Numbered from the stretch's first letter, positions 31,936 through 42,206 are shown. The stretch: DNA of 58,509 nt from Actinomadura sp. KC216 (GCF_004348535.1 NZ_SMJX01000012.1:1-58509), one strand, 5' to 3'. Program-made: numbers and translations. Notes: generated by a model not told the origin, from the sequence alone.

Positions 31936-34427
31936 CCGCCGAGGCGTTCGCGGATCGTCCGCCGGGCCTCGTCCAGGGGTTCGAGGAGGAAGCGGTCGTG
32001 ATCCGGGGTGCCGTGGCGGTGGTCGACCGGGCCGGGCCAGGCGGTTCTCGCGCGGGTGGTGACGTGCTGCTCGACACCGTCGATGAGCTGCAGCATCTCG
32101 GTGAGGACGGCCTCGTCCGTGCGCTCGTAGGCGTCGCCGGGCGCGACGTACACCGGGGACGTGTGCGCCATGATCGGACGTTCCCAGACGTCCTTGTGCC
32201 GGGCCACGCCCTCCCCGGGGCCGTAGCAGCGGGCGGCGATCCAGGACGGCTCATCCACGGCGAGGTCGACGTCGACGGAACCGGCCTGGACCGCCGAGTC
32301 CCAGCGCCGTGACCCGGCCACGGAGCCGTTGACGACGATCTCCACCCGGTCGACCGGGAAGATCGAGCGGAACTCCGCCGTGCAGCGGACGGAAGGGGCG
32401 CCGGTGAGCACGGACCCGGGCGCGGCCCCGTCGACCGACAGGCGCAGGTGCGGGCCGCTCGTCACGACCGTGTCACCGGACCGGACGGCGGCGCACCAGT
32501 CCCAGTAGTCCATGGTCCGCGGGTCGGGCACGCGGGCGTAGGTGCGGACGAGGCCGATCGGGACCTCGCTGGTCATCTTGTCCGTGCCGCCGACCAGCGT
32601 CAGGCGGTATCCGGCGTTGAGATACCGGTAGTACTGCGCGATGTTGTAGTCGTCGTAGGCGATCATCTCGACGCCGTCCAGCCGACCGGTGGCGATCAGC
32701 GCCGCGGCCTCGCCGTTCGGGACGGGGAAGTGCGCGAGGACGACCGTCCCGCCCTGGGCGTGGCACTCGTCCGCCCAGCGGGCCAGGGTCGTCTCCAGGC
32801 CGCCGCCGAGATCGGACTCCTCGGCGCCGCCCGTGCACCACGGGCGGACGGGCGTCCGCAGGCCGAGCAGGTTGATGTGCCCGAGCATCGCGGTCCGGTT
32901 CTCCTGACCGGCGAACACGTGGGTCGTCCCGTCGGCGGACGTGTGCGGGTGGCCGGTGAAGTCCTCGGTGTTGGTGTAGAGGTGGCCCCACTGGCTCATC
33001 AGCAGGTTCGTCACGCGCACGCCCTCGCCGCGCGCCTCCAGCTCGGCGCCGTGCGTGGACACGAAGTGGACGTGGGTGTCGCCCGCGACGTACCCGTCCG
33101 CCTCCGGGTCATGGAAGCGCTTGAGCCGCAGTTCGAGCGTCCGCTGCCCGGGACGGATCGTCAGTTCCTCGCGCAGCGGCACGTAGTCGAAGCCTCGCGC
33201 CGCCTCCACGATGACCGGCCCGTGGGGGAGCCAGCCCTCGAACTCGCCGTCGACGTAGGCGTAGGTCCGCTGGCCCAGGCGGACGTCGCCGCCGATGTCG
33301 AGGTTCCAGGTGTTGCCGTCGGAGTTGATGTGCGTGTGATGCCCGTAGGGCGCGAGCGGGACGCCGTCCGGGGTGTGGAAATGCAGGCGGCAGGGGAGGG
33401 GCTCGCCGGTCGCGTCGTCCACGACGGTGCCCTTGATCCAGGCCCGTCCGGGGTCGGGGAGGCGCCATTCGGTGCCGTCCGCGGTGACGATCCGGCCCTG
33501 GTCGAGGAGGTCGCCCCAGGTGAAGGCGGAGGTCTCGGTGCCGCCGACTTCGAGCGTCACCGTCGCGGACGGCGTCGCCGCCACCTTGACGTAACCGGCG
33601 CGTGGGTTCGTCGCCCCACCCCAGCCGGGCGGGCTGGACACGCTGCCGCCGTCGACCGTCCGGTAGACGTAGGTGGCGGTTCCGCGGTCGACGGTCACCG
33701 CGAAGTCCTCGCCCACCGGGCCGCCGCGGTCCGAAAGCGTGAAGATCAGGTCGCGGGAGACCGTGCGGCCGAACGGGTCCTCCGGCAGGCGGCTCAGCGT
33801 GACGGCGCCGATCAGCACCGCGGGCCCGGCGGAGGCGATCCCGATCGCGGCGACCCGGCGCTCCGGGTGCGGGTTGCGCCACGGCCACAGGTAGAACCGG
33901 TACGGCAGGACGTAGGGGGAGCGGGCCTGCGGGTCGTCGATGTCCACGAACCGCGCGCCCGCCGCGTCGAACCGGCCGCAGGTGCGGTGCATCAGCTGAT
34001 GCTGCGCGTCGGGCAGTGCCAGGAACGGGGTCTGACCCCAGTCGAGCGGAATCGGGCGGTCGCTCCACAGGCGCGGCGTCGGCCCGATCTCGAACCGCCG
34101 CCGGACGGGCACCGTCTCCGCGCCGCCGTCCGCGTACCGGACCGTGTACCGGGCGGCCTCCGAGCCGACCGGCGCCCCCTCGAACAGGTCCGGCTCCTCC
34201 AGGGCGTGGGCGAACAGGATCCAGTGGCAGTCGTCGTCCACCGGGATCTCGGTCTCGCCCGTCACGCGCACGAGGGACGCGCCCTCAAGGTCGTCGCCGA
34301 ACCGGAACGGCAGGCCGTAGAGGTGCCGCTCGCCGGTGAACGACGCGTCGACGTCGTCCAGCAGGGTCAGCGGAGCGTTCCACGACGCCGCCAGGTCCAG
34401 GGCCCGGTAGCCGCGCTCCCAGGTCAT
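31908..34427 (-). CDS. CehA/McbA-type metallohydrolase
   Basis: 839 residues. ATG 34427 overlaps the permease stop (ATGA). The N-terminal half is beta-rich and unrecognised. A PHP-like metallohydrolase core begins near residue 445 with YVAGDTHVHFVSTHG (metal-binding HxH) and continues with GQENRTAMLGHINLLGLRTP, GGTVVLAHFPVPNGEAAALI and VEMIAYDDYNIAQYYRYLNA, VGGTDKMTSEVPIGLVRTYA. CehA/McbA are carbaryl esterase/hydrolase proteins; the homolog here probably cleaves an ester, amide or carbamate. No signal peptide. Likely co-transcribed with the permease. Confidence 0.85.
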   Translation of the reverse strand: MTWERGYRALDLAASWNAPLTLLDDVDASFTGERHLYGLPFRFGDDLEGASLVRVTGETEIPVDDDCHWILFAHALEEPDLFEGAPVGSEAARYTVRYADGGAETVPVRRRFEIGPTPRLWSDRPIPLDWGQTPFLALPDAQHQLMHRTCGRFDAAGARFVDIDDPQARSPYVLPYRFYLWPWRNPHPERRVAAIGIASAGPAVLIGAVTLSRLPEDPFGRTVSRDLIFTLSDRGGPVGEDFAVTVDRGTATYVYRTVDGGSVSSPPGWGGATNPRAGYVKVAATPSATVTLEVGGTETSAFTWGDLLDQGRIVTADGTEWRLPDPGRAWIKGTVVDDATGEPLPCRLHFHTPDGVPLAPYGHHTHINSDGNTWNLDIGGDVRLGQRTYAYVDGEFEGWLPHGPVIVEAARGFDYVPLREELTIRPGQRTLELRLKRFHDPEADGYVAGDTHVHFVSTHGAELEARGEGVRVTNLLMSQWGHLYTNTEDFTGHPHTSADGTTHVFAGQENRTAMLGHINLLGLRTPVRPWCTGGAEESDLGGGLETTLARWADECHAQGGTVVLAHFPVPNGEAAALIATGRLDGVEMIAYDDYNIAQYYRYLNAGYRLTLVGGTDKMTSEVPIGLVRTYARVPDPRTMDYWDWCAAVRSGDTVVTSGPHLRLSVDGAAPGSVLTGAPSVRCTAEFRSIFPVDRVEIVVNGSVAGSRRWDSAVQAGSVDVDLAVDEPSWIAARCYGPGEGVARHKDVWERPIMAHTSPVYVAPGDAYERTDEAVLTEMLQLIDGVEQHVTTRARTAWPGPVDHRHGTPDHDRFLLEPLDEARRTIRERLGGQGLRPTAQ

Positions 34428-35917
34428 GGGCGAGCGGCCGGGGTGGGGACGCTCTCCGGCTCGTAGGTCTTCTCCGCGAGCACCGCGTACCGGCCGGGGT
34501 CGCGGGAGCGCAGCGACATGGCCGAGGCGATACCCCCGATGAAGGCGACCACGCACGACCCCAGCAGGATCGCGTTGGTCACGGTGCCCGCGCCGGTCAG
34601 CAGCGAGATGTTGGACACCACCAGGACGATCACCACGCAGAGCAGGACGAAGCTCAGGCCGGGGGCGATCAGGGTGCGCCACAGCCCGTCGTCCACCCTG
34701 TTCCGCCGGAGGTAGACGATCACGGCGAGGCAGCACAGCGCCCACAGCGTGATGATCCCGAGGAAGCCGATCGAGCTGCCCCACAGCAGCAGCCCGAGGT
34801 AGGGGTCGAGGTCGAACACGGCCCAGGCCGCGACGACGACCGTCGCCAGCACCGTCTGCGCGGCGCCCGCCAGGTACGGCGAGCGGGTCCGCGGGTGGGT
34901 GCGGCCGAACGGGGCGGGCATCAGTCGCTCCCGGCCGAGCGCGAACAGGTACCGGTTCGCCGCGTTGTGCAGCGCGAGCAGCGCCGCGAACGCGCTGGTC
35001 AGCAGCAGGATCTCCATCACCGCGACGATGCTCTCCGGCGTGTACCGGTCGAACACCCCGGTGACGAGGGTCTCGGTGTTCTGCTCGGCCGCCGCGCCGA
35101 TGCCGTCCGCGCCGATCGCCTGGACGAGCGTCCAGGTGACGAACGCGTAGAAGATCGCGATGAACGCGACCGCGATGTAGGTCGCGCGCCGGACCGTCCG
35201 GACGCCGCCGCGCGCCTCCTCGCTGAAGATCGCGGTGGACTCGAACCCCATGAACGCGCCGAACACCAGACCGAACATCGCCGCGTTGGACGTGTTGAAC
35301 ACCGTCCCGGGGGAGAACGAGGTGTACGTCGTGTCGCCCGAGCCGCCCTTCGCGAGGACGTAGACCGCCATCACCACGAGCACCGCCACCTCAAGGATGA
35401 GGAGGACGGCGAGGACCTTGGCGCTGGTCTGGATCCCGAGGAACCCGAGCCACGCCACCAGCACGATCCCCACGAGCGCGAACACCCACCACGGCACGGA
35501 CAGGTCGGTGTACTTCTCGAACGTCCCCGCGGCGTAGAGGCCGAGCGCCCCGTAGGTGCTGATCTGCAGCCCGTTGTAGGCGAGCAGCGCCAGCGTCGCC
35601 GCGCCCGAGCCGAGCGGGCGGCCGAGCCCGCGGGTGATCGTCGCGTAGAACGCCCCGGCGTTGCGGACGTACTTGCTCATCGTCATGAACCCGGACGCGA
35701 ACAGCGCCATCACGACGCCCGCCACGAGGTATCCGCCGGGGACGGCCGCGCCGCCCTTCAGGAAGTGCAGCGGCGCCACGGCGACGATCAACGTCAGCGG
35801 CGCCAGCGCGGCGAGGACCGTGAAGACGAGGTCCTTGGTGTCCATCGCGTTCGCGGCCAGCCGGCCGCTGCCCGCGGCCGGTGCCACGCGCTCGTCGCCT
35901 GGTGAGGTTGTCGACAT
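34424..35917 (-). CDS. APC family amino acid/amine permease
   Basis: 497 residues from ATG 35917, nine bases behind GGAGG; ATG 35923 and an upstream start at 35941 are alternatives. About 12 helices. APC hallmarks: KDLVFTVLAALAPLTLIVAV in helix 1, an early Gly-rich YATITRGLGRPLGSG, and FGAFMGFESTAIFSEEARGG in helix 6. Expected to import an amino acid, polyamine or related cation by H+ or antiport. Coupled to the downstream metallohydrolase by ATGA overlap; it supplies the likely substrate of this catabolic locus. Confidence 0.92.
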   Translation of the reverse strand: MSTTSPGDERVAPAAGSGRLAANAMDTKDLVFTVLAALAPLTLIVAVAPLHFLKGGAAVPGGYLVAGVVMALFASGFMTMSKYVRNAGAFYATITRGLGRPLGSGAATLALLAYNGLQISTYGALGLYAAGTFEKYTDLSVPWWVFALVGIVLVAWLGFLGIQTSAKVLAVLLILEVAVLVVMAVYVLAKGGSGDTTYTSFSPGTVFNTSNAAMFGLVFGAFMGFESTAIFSEEARGGVRTVRRATYIAVAFIAIFYAFVTWTLVQAIGADGIGAAAEQNTETLVTGVFDRYTPESIVAVMEILLLTSAFAALLALHNAANRYLFALGRERLMPAPFGRTHPRTRSPYLAGAAQTVLATVVVAAWAVFDLDPYLGLLLWGSSIGFLGIITLWALCCLAVIVYLRRNRVDDGLWRTLIAPGLSFVLLCVVIVLVVSNISLLTGAGTVTNAILLGSCVVAFIGGIASAMSLRSRDPGRYAVLAEKTYEPESVPTPAARP

Positions 35918-36055
35918 GGTCATCCGCCTCCGGAGTTCCACGGGCTCTCTGGGCCCATTGCGGTCACGCTATGCAGCCGTTCCGGGCGGTAGAAGTGGAC
36001 GATCAGCCCCACCGGGGCGCCCCCGTTGTACGCATCGCCCCAGGACAGGCCCCCC

Positions 36056-37522
36056 TCACCGGGCCTGGGTGCGCCAGCGGAGCGCGAACCACAGCTCCAT
36101 GCGGGTGTCGGGGTCGTTCAGGTCCAGGTCGAGCAGCCGGGAGACCTGCCGCAGCCGGTGCCGGACGGTGTTGCGGTGCACGCCGAGGTCGGTGGCCGTC
36201 CGGTCCCAGTTGCCGTGGTGCGCCAGCCAGCTGCGCAGCGTGCCGAGCAGCTCGCCGGCCGCGGCGGCGGCGTCCAGCGGGCCGAGGAGCCGTTCGGCGT
36301 ACCGGGCGGCCTGCGCGGAGTCGAGCAGCGCCATCACGCCGTGCGGTTCGGCGCCCGCGACCACGCACCCGCCGCCGATGCGCGCCCCGTCCAGCGCGGC
36401 ACCGGCCTCGCCCCACGCCGGATCGAGGTCGTCGGCGGGATGCGGGCGGCTGATCCCGGCGAGGTGACCGGCGTCGTCGAGGAGCCCGCACAGGTCGTCC
36501 ACCGGTTCGCCGCCGGGGACGATCGCGGTGAAGGAGTCGCCGTCCTGCTCCACGAACGGGGTGCCGAGCACCGCCGACAGCCGCTGCACGATCGTCTCGC
36601 GGGAGCCCGGCGGCTCGGTGAGCAGGCCGCGGACGACGCGCCACGGCGCGTCCTCGGCGAGGTCGAGCGGCCCGGCGAGCGCGCGGGCGAGGGTCGGGAG
36701 CCGCAGCAGCCCGGCCACGGCGGCGGCGCCGAGCGCCTCCGGCGAGCCCGCCGCCGACGGCGCGGTGAACAGCAGCGAAAGCGCCGACGCCGCGACGCCG
36801 ACGACGCCCCGGTCGGCGACGCTGAACGGGCCGCGCCGCGCGACGGCCATCGCGTACCCGGTCGGCGCGGGGCCGAAGAGCCGCTGGATCTCGACGTGCT
36901 CGACGGCGGTGACGAGCGCCGCGCTCATCGGCGAGGTGCTCGCGGTGGCACGTTCCAGCGCCGCGGTCAGCTCCGCGTCCCGCCGGACCGGCCCGGCGGA
37001 CCAGGTCCGGTCGCGGTTGCGGTCCACGACGAGGACCCAGCCGCCGAGCAGCTCGGCCAGCCGCTCCACGACGGCGCGCAGCGGTCCGGGCCCGGCCGCC
37101 GCCCTGATCAGCACGGCCTGGCCGTCCGACAGGTGCTTCAGGTCGCGGGTCTCGGCGCGGACCAGCTCGGCGTGCAGCAACTCGACGATCGACGCGAACG
37201 GCACATGCGGCGGCACCTCCAGCAGCGCCATGCCGTGCTCGTCGCAGGCGGCGACGAGTTCCGGCGGGACGGCGTCGAAGACCGGCGTCACCCCGAACCC
37301 GAGCGCCACGACCCCCGCCTCGGCGAGCCGCCGCACGTACGCGCCGCTCTCGGCCGGGCGGAACCCGGTCCCGGCGAGCAGCAGCAGCTCCCCGCCGCGC
37401 AGGAACGGCGACGGGTCGGTCAGCTCGCTGACGTGCACCCAGCGCACCCACCGGCCGGACGGATCGGTGGCGCCCAGCGGCCGCAGCGACAGCCGATCCA
37501 CGAAAAGCCGAAGGGGAACCAC
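36056..37522 (-). CDS. PucR family transcriptional regulator
   Basis: 488 residues. N-terminal PucR domain (WVHVSELTDPSPFLRGGELL, LAGTGFRP), a central region similar to the GGDEF-like CdaR domain, and a C-terminal PucR-type helix-turn-helix (WDRTATDLGVHRNTVRHRLR, QVSRLLDLDLNDPDTRMELW). PucR/CdaR regulators usually activate purine, amino acid or polyamine catabolism on binding a metabolite. It sits between the cupin and permease genes on the same strand and is the best candidate for local control. GTG 37522 start. Confidence 0.9.
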   Translation of the reverse strand: MVPLRLFVDRLSLRPLGATDPSGRWVRWVHVSELTDPSPFLRGGELLLLAGTGFRPAESGAYVRRLAEAGVVALGFGVTPVFDAVPPELVAACDEHGMALLEVPPHVPFASIVELLHAELVRAETRDLKHLSDGQAVLIRAAAGPGPLRAVVERLAELLGGWVLVVDRNRDRTWSAGPVRRDAELTAALERATASTSPMSAALVTAVEHVEIQRLFGPAPTGYAMAVARRGPFSVADRGVVGVAASALSLLFTAPSAAGSPEALGAAAVAGLLRLPTLARALAGPLDLAEDAPWRVVRGLLTEPPGSRETIVQRLSAVLGTPFVEQDGDSFTAIVPGGEPVDDLCGLLDDAGHLAGISRPHPADDLDPAWGEAGAALDGARIGGGCVVAGAEPHGVMALLDSAQAARYAERLLGPLDAAAAAGELLGTLRSWLAHHGNWDRTATDLGVHRNTVRHRLRQVSRLLDLDLNDPDTRMELWFALRWRTQAR

Positions 37523-37601
37523 GGGGCAACCGTAATGGTGGGACGGTTATGGCGAAGTAACAGCGGGTTCACCGGCGGACAGTTTCACCGGCGCCCGGCC
37601 G

Positions 37602-37961
37602 CTACCGGCGGACGGCGACGAAAATCTTGCTCGTGGGCTCGACCGTCACCCAGTCCCCCGCGAATCCCTGCGGGATGAAGAAGGCGTCACCGGCACCGAA
37701 TTCCGCGCGGCCGCCGTCGAGGTCGACGACGGCGACGCGGCCGCTCAGGATCACGCATATCTCGTCGTACGGCCACGGGTCGATGCGCACGGCACCGGGC
37801 TCGCCCGTCCAGTACCCGCCCGAGTAGTCCCTGGCAGGACCGCCGTAGGCGAGGTATTCGGTCTCTTTCCACTCGGCCGAGAGGACCTCGTAGTCCTCGA
37901 TGGGCGGCACCGTGGCGACGCCGTTCTCCGGCGACAGCCGGACGATATCGGTGATTGTCAT
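37602..37961 (-). CDS. Cupin domain protein (DUF861 type)
   Basis: 119 residues from ATG 37961, which overlaps the stop of the upstream gene (ATGA). One cupin_3-type barrel: WPYDEICVILSGRVAVVDLD and GAGDAFFIPQGFAGDWVTVE, ending in TSKIFVAVRR. The first cupin motif lacks the usual HxH, as in many DUF861 proteins related to ureidoglycine aminohydrolase. The role may be enzymatic or as a sensor or accessory to the neighbouring hydrolase. Coupled translation indicates joint function. Confidence 0.85.
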   Translation of the reverse strand: MTITDIVRLSPENGVATVPPIEDYEVLSAEWKETEYLAYGGPARDYSGGYWTGEPGAVRIDPWPYDEICVILSGRVAVVDLDGGRAEFGAGDAFFIPQGFAGDWVTVEPTSKIFVAVRR

Positions 37962-39595
37962 GCCTCGTCCCTGACGGTGTCCGCGAGGAATCGGTCGAGG
38001 ACGTTGCGGACGATCCGGTCGACGAACCGATCCCCCACATGGAGCGCGTACGGCCATTCCGTCGAACCGCCGTTGAACACCTCTCCGCGCCCGCGCGTGA
38101 ACGCCGCGATCATCCCGGCGCCGCGCATCCCGCCCTCATGGACATAGTCGGGAAGGTCGTCGCCCAGCTCCCGGTTGTAGGCGTACACCTCCTCCTCGGG
38201 CCCGCCGATGGGCCACCGCCCGCCGAAGCGGTCCTCCTCGCCCCGGACCGCCGGGGTCATCGCGAGGATCTCCAGGGTCTCGGGCGCGCCGTCCTCGAAC
38301 GTCGGGTACGGCAGGCCCCTGCGGAAGGTGTACTCGACCGAGTCGACCTCGAACGCCGCCAGGAAGGTCGGCGCCGCGCCGAGCTGGTCGCCGTAGTACA
38401 GGTCGGTCCCCTCGAACGCCCAGTGGTGCGGGCGGTAGACGGTGAACCCGCCCGACGATCGCGGCGTCGCGACCCCGTACCGGGTGTAGACGCCGCCGAG
38501 ACCGTTCAGGCCGACGGTCATGGCTCCCGGCCGTCCCACCGACTTGGCCTCCCACATCGTCGTCGCCGTGCGCGGGGACCGCGCGGTGTCGGGGTCGAGG
38601 GACGGCAGCCGGTAGCAGTACTGCGTCGTCAGGTCGTCGCTCAGCCGGACCTGCCACTGGTAGTTCCCGCCGAACCGGGCGAAGCCCCCGCCGCCGTCGA
38701 CGAAGCGGTCGACGGCGTCGCGCATCTCCCAGCTCCAGTACTCGTCGTGCCCCACCACGATCACGCAGCGGTAGCCGTCGAGGACGGTCTCGTCCACATG
38801 CAGGTCATGCTGGGTGAGGTAGTCGAGCTCGTAGCCGGTCCGCTCGGCCCACAGCACGAACAGCCGCTCGTACGACGCCCAGAACGCGTCGCCGTGGTGG
38901 CGGCTGTAGCCGTTCAGCCGCGCCCATTCGTAGGACGCGTAGCGCGGCACGCCGCCGATCGGCAGCGTGAGGTGGTTCGCCTCGCGCGGCGCGCCCTCCG
39001 GTTTGCGGATCATCCCGCGGGCGATCGGCCGCTGCGTGGACGACAGCGGGCTCCCGGCGTCCTCGCGCGGATCGTCGCCGAGCCCCCGGTAGTGGTTGGC
39101 GCCGCCCCAGTCGTTGTACGCCAGCATCGTGCCCGTGGCGAGGACGAGCGCCGCCTTCGGTCGCCGTCCCGGAGCGGCCTTGACCACGAAGAAGTGCTCG
39201 CGCTCCCACAGCTCACCGTCGCCGCGCACCGCCCGGACGGTCACGATGTAGAACCCGGGGCGCCAGTCGTCCGGAATCTCCAGCCTGAGCCCGGCGGGCC
39301 AGCCGCATCCCTGGGCGTAGGCGTCCGCGGGCGACTCGAAACGACCGGCCGTGACGCCGTCCTGCCGCCACACGACCTCCGGGTTCGGCCCGTCCCGGGT
39401 GATCTCCAGAGTGAACGACGGGACGCTCGCGCTCAGATGGAAGGCGACCGTCTCGCCGGGAAAGTAGGAGAACCGGCCGGTGTAGCACCACACCTCCTCG
39501 GCGTCCGGATCCGCGTACGCCGTCTCCGACGGCCACCCCCGAGGCGACCACGCGAACGCGGGCTTGGCGGTGTGCTCGGTGGCGCTGCCTTCCAT
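37958..39595 (-). CDS. N,N-dimethylformamidase large-subunit-like hydrolase
   Basis: 545 residues; the DMFase large subunit is about 760, so this is a shorter relative. Characteristic segments: GMIRKPEGAPREANHLTLPI, YSRHHGDAFWASYERLFVLW, and the conserved core CVIVVGHDEYWSWEMRDAVD followed by GGGGFARFGGNYQWQVRL. DMFase cleaves N,N-dimethylformamide to dimethylamine and formate with an iron centre; here no small-subunit gene is seen, and the true substrate may be another N-substituted amide. Lies seven bases after the ureohydrolase gene and overlaps the cupin gene by four. Confidence 0.82.
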   Translation of the reverse strand: MEGSATEHTAKPAFAWSPRGWPSETAYADPDAEEVWCYTGRFSYFPGETVAFHLSASVPSFTLEITRDGPNPEVVWRQDGVTAGRFESPADAYAQGCGWPAGLRLEIPDDWRPGFYIVTVRAVRGDGELWEREHFFVVKAAPGRRPKAALVLATGTMLAYNDWGGANHYRGLGDDPREDAGSPLSSTQRPIARGMIRKPEGAPREANHLTLPIGGVPRYASYEWARLNGYSRHHGDAFWASYERLFVLWAERTGYELDYLTQHDLHVDETVLDGYRCVIVVGHDEYWSWEMRDAVDRFVDGGGGFARFGGNYQWQVRLSDDLTTQYCYRLPSLDPDTARSPRTATTMWEAKSVGRPGAMTVGLNGLGGVYTRYGVATPRSSGGFTVYRPHHWAFEGTDLYYGDQLGAAPTFLAAFEVDSVEYTFRRGLPYPTFEDGAPETLEILAMTPAVRGEEDRFGGRWPIGGPEEEVYAYNRELGDDLPDYVHEGGMRGAGMIAAFTRGRGEVFNGGSTEWPYALHVGDRFVDRIVRNVLDRFLADTVRDEA

Positions 39596-39602
39596 CTGGG
39601 CC

Positions 39603-40562
39603 TCACTCCCCCTTGGTCCGGTGCCCGACGGCGAGCACGCTCAGCAGCTCGTACCCGACGTGAGCTGCGGCGATACCGGTGATCTCGGCATGGTCGTAGG
39701 CGGGCGCGACCTCCACGACGTCCGCGCCGACCAGGTTGGCCCCGGCGAGGCCGCGCAGCGTGCCGAGCAGCTCCCGGCTCGTCAGCCCGCCCGCCTCCGG
39801 GGTGCCGGTGCCGGGCGCGTGCGCCGGGTCCAGCACGTCGATGTCGACCGACACGTACACCGGGCGGTCGCCGAGCCGCGCCCGCATCCGCTCGACGGCC
39901 CGGGCGATCCCGCCGGTCTCGTAGTCGTCGGCGCGGACGACCTGGAACCCGAGCACGCCGTCGTCGGTCAGGTCCTCCCGCGAGTACAGCGGCCCGCGGA
40001 TCCCGATGTGCATGCAGTGCTCGGGGTCCAGGAGCCCCTCCTCGGCGGCCCTCCGGAACGGTGTGCCGTGCGTGTACGGGGCGCCGAAATAGGTGTCCCA
40101 GGTGTCGAGGTGCGCGTCGAAGTGCAGCACGGCGATCGGGCCGTGGTCGCGGTGCAGCGAGCGGAGCAGCGGCAACGCGATCGTGTGGTCGCCGCCGATC
40201 GTCAGGAGCTTCGCGCCGTCCGCGCGCAGCTCGTCCGACCGCCGCTCGATCGTGCGGATCGCGTCCTCGATGTCGAACGGGTTCACGCCGATGTCGCCCG
40301 CGTCGGCGACCTGCTGCACGCCGAACGGCTCCACGTCCAGCGGCGGATGGTACGGCCGCAGCAGCTTCGACGACGCCCGGACGTGCCCCGGCCCGAACCG
40401 CGCGCCCGGACGGTAGGAGACGCCGGTGTCGAACGGCACCCCGACGATCGCCACGTCCACGCGATCGACCTGGTCGGTCCGCGGCAGCCGCGCGAACGTG
40501 GCCGGCTCCCCGTACCGGGGCACCCGCGTGGCGTCCACCGGCCCGACCTTCGGTTCCTCCAT
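39603..40562 (-). CDS. Ureohydrolase of the agmatinase/arginase family
   Basis: 319 residues. Binuclear manganese ligands are all present: [28 protein letters not shown], and [20 protein letters not shown] followed by [20 protein letters not shown] and the [14 protein letters not shown] region fit agmatinase-type rather than arginase-type enzymes. Hydrolyses a guanidino compound to urea and an amine; agmatine, guanidinobutyrate, guanidinopropionate or guanidine-type substrates cannot be told apart by eye. ATG 40562 shares one base with the upstream stop (TGATG), so translation is coupled to the aldehyde dehydrogenase. Confidence 0.92.
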   Translation of the reverse strand: MEEPKVGPVDATRVPRYGEPATFARLPRTDQVDRVDVAIVGVPFDTGVSYRPGARFGPGHVRASSKLLRPYHPPLDVEPFGVQQVADAGDIGVNPFDIEDAIRTIERRSDELRADGAKLLTIGGDHTIALPLLRSLHRDHGPIAVLHFDAHLDTWDTYFGAPYTHGTPFRRAAEEGLLDPEHCMHIGIRGPLYSREDLTDDGVLGFQVVRADDYETGGIARAVERMRARLGDRPVYVSVDIDVLDPAHAPGTGTPEAGGLTSRELLGTLRGLAGANLVGADVVEVAPAYDHAEITGIAAAHVGYELLSVLAVGHRTKGE

Positions 40563-42004
40563 CACCCGTTCTCCTCGCCGAGCGCGGACATGACGTGCTT
40601 GACGCGCGTGTACTCCTCCACGGAGTAGAGCGAGAGATCGTTGCCGTAGCCCGACTGCTTGACGCCGCCGTGCGGCATCTCGTGGACGGGCGGCAGGTGG
40701 CAGTTGAGCCCGACGTGCCCGGCGTCGATCGCGGCGGACAGGCGCAGCGCCCGCGCGTGGTCGCGCGTCCACACGCTGGACACCAGCCCGTACGGCGAGT
40801 CGTTCGCCTGCCGGAGCGCGTCCGCCTCTCCGGCGAACGTCTGCACGGTGACGACCGGCCCGAATATCTCGGTGCGGCTCAGCTCGTCGGACGCGCCGAC
40901 CCCGTCCACGACGGTCGGCCGGTAGAAGTACCCGGGCCCCGCCGGCTCCCCGCCGACCAGGACCTTCGCGTGCGACGGCGTCCGCTCGACCAGACCGCCG
41001 ACGTGGGCGAGCTGGTTCGGATTGTTCAGCGGCGGGATGTACAGCGCGCCGTCATCGGTCTCGTCCGGCGCGAACCCGATCGTGCGGACCCGCCGGAGGA
41101 GTGCGTCCACGAACGCGTCGTGCGCCTCCTCCGCGACGATCACCCGGGTCGCGGCCGTGCAGTCCTGCCCGGCGTTGAAGTAGCCCGCGAATCCGACGCC
41201 GTCGGCCGCCGCCTCGATGTCGGCGTCGCCGAACACCAGCACGGGCGCGTTGCCGCCGAGCTCCAGATGCGCGCGCTTGACGGTGTCGGCCGCGGACCGG
41301 GCGACGGCCCGTCCCGCCGCCGTGCTCCCGGTGATCGACACCATCGCCGGGACGGGATGCGCGGCCAGCGCGGCGCCCGTGTCCCGGTCGCCGCACACCA
41401 CGTTGAACACCCCGGGCGGCAGGATCTCCGCGAACAGCCCGGCCAGGTACAGGGCGCTGGCGGGCGTCGTGTCGGACGGCTTCAGCACCACCGTGTTCCC
41501 CGCCGCCAGCGCCGGGCCGAACTTCCACACCGCCATCATCGCCGGGTAGTTCCACGGCGCGATCACCCCGACGACCCCGACCGGCTCCCGCCGGATGGAC
41601 GAGGAGTGCCCGCGCACGTACTCCGCCGTCGCCTTGCCTTCGAGCATCCGGGCCGCCCCCGCGAAGAACCGGAGCTGGTCGACGATCGGCACGATCTCCT
41701 CGCGCATGGTCAGCGCCGGAGGCTTGCCGGTGTCGCGGCACTCGATGGCGATGAGCTCGTCCGCGTGCCGTTCGATGGCGTCCGCCATGCGGAGCAGGTG
41801 CGCCATCCGCTCGCCGGGGGTCGTCCGCCGCCACGTGGCGAACGCCCGCGCCGCCGCAGCGCAGGCCCGGTCGACGTCGTCCGCGCCCGATCTCGGCGCC
41901 GTCGCGTAGACCTCCCCGGACGCGGGGTCGGCGATCTCCATGCGGCCGGCGGTTCCGGTGAACTCGCCGTCGATGAAGTTCCGCAGGTCGGTCTCGCCGC
42001 TCAT
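40562..42004 (-). CDS. Aldehyde dehydrogenase (aminobutyraldehyde dehydrogenase-like)
   Basis: 480 residues. Catalytic Glu in [16 protein letters not shown] and Cys in [18 protein letters not shown]-binding [13 protein letters not shown] and [20 protein letters not shown]. The C-terminal [20 protein letters not shown] and [13 protein letters not shown] resemble gamma-aminobutyraldehyde dehydrogenases such as PatD/PuuC. First gene of the operon that continues with the ureohydrolase, consistent with oxidation of an omega-aminoaldehyde from amine breakdown. No transaminase or amine oxidase making the aldehyde is present in the locus. Confidence 0.93.
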   Translation of the reverse strand: MSGETDLRNFIDGEFTGTAGRMEIADPASGEVYATAPRSGADDVDRACAAAARAFATWRRTTPGERMAHLLRMADAIERHADELIAIECRDTGKPPALTMREEIVPIVDQLRFFAGAARMLEGKATAEYVRGHSSSIRREPVGVVGVIAPWNYPAMMAVWKFGPALAAGNTVVLKPSDTTPASALYLAGLFAEILPPGVFNVVCGDRDTGAALAAHPVPAMVSITGSTAAGRAVARSAADTVKRAHLELGGNAPVLVFGDADIEAAADGVGFAGYFNAGQDCTAATRVIVAEEAHDAFVDALLRRVRTIGFAPDETDDGALYIPPLNNPNQLAHVGGLVERTPSHAKVLVGGEPAGPGYFYRPTVVDGVGASDELSRTEIFGPVVTVQTFAGEADALRQANDSPYGLVSSVWTRDHARALRLSAAIDAGHVGLNCHLPPVHEMPHGGVKQSGYGNDLSLYSVEEYTRVKHVMSALGEENG

Positions 42005-42206
42005 CGCGCCCCCCTGTGTCGCCCGTCGGCTTTTGATCGGCTCACATTTGGTCAGCCCACACGCCCTCCGGGACGCTCCGCCGCCATGCTAGGAACCTGC
42101 CCGGCCGCCGCTCCCCGTGCGAATGGACCCGTCCGGCCGGGCCGGTTGTGCGTTTCGTCCCCCGCCTGGCCGTAACGATCTCCCGGGCGGGGGAAGCTGC
42201 TTCATA

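Noticed and set aside
32448..34466. Plus-strand frame of about 670 codons opposite the CehA-like gene
   Set aside because: Antisense shadow; no start signal and no recognisable domain.
37955..39682. Plus-strand frame of about 575 codons opposite the DMFase-like gene
   Set aside because: Antisense shadow of a gene with clear family motifs.
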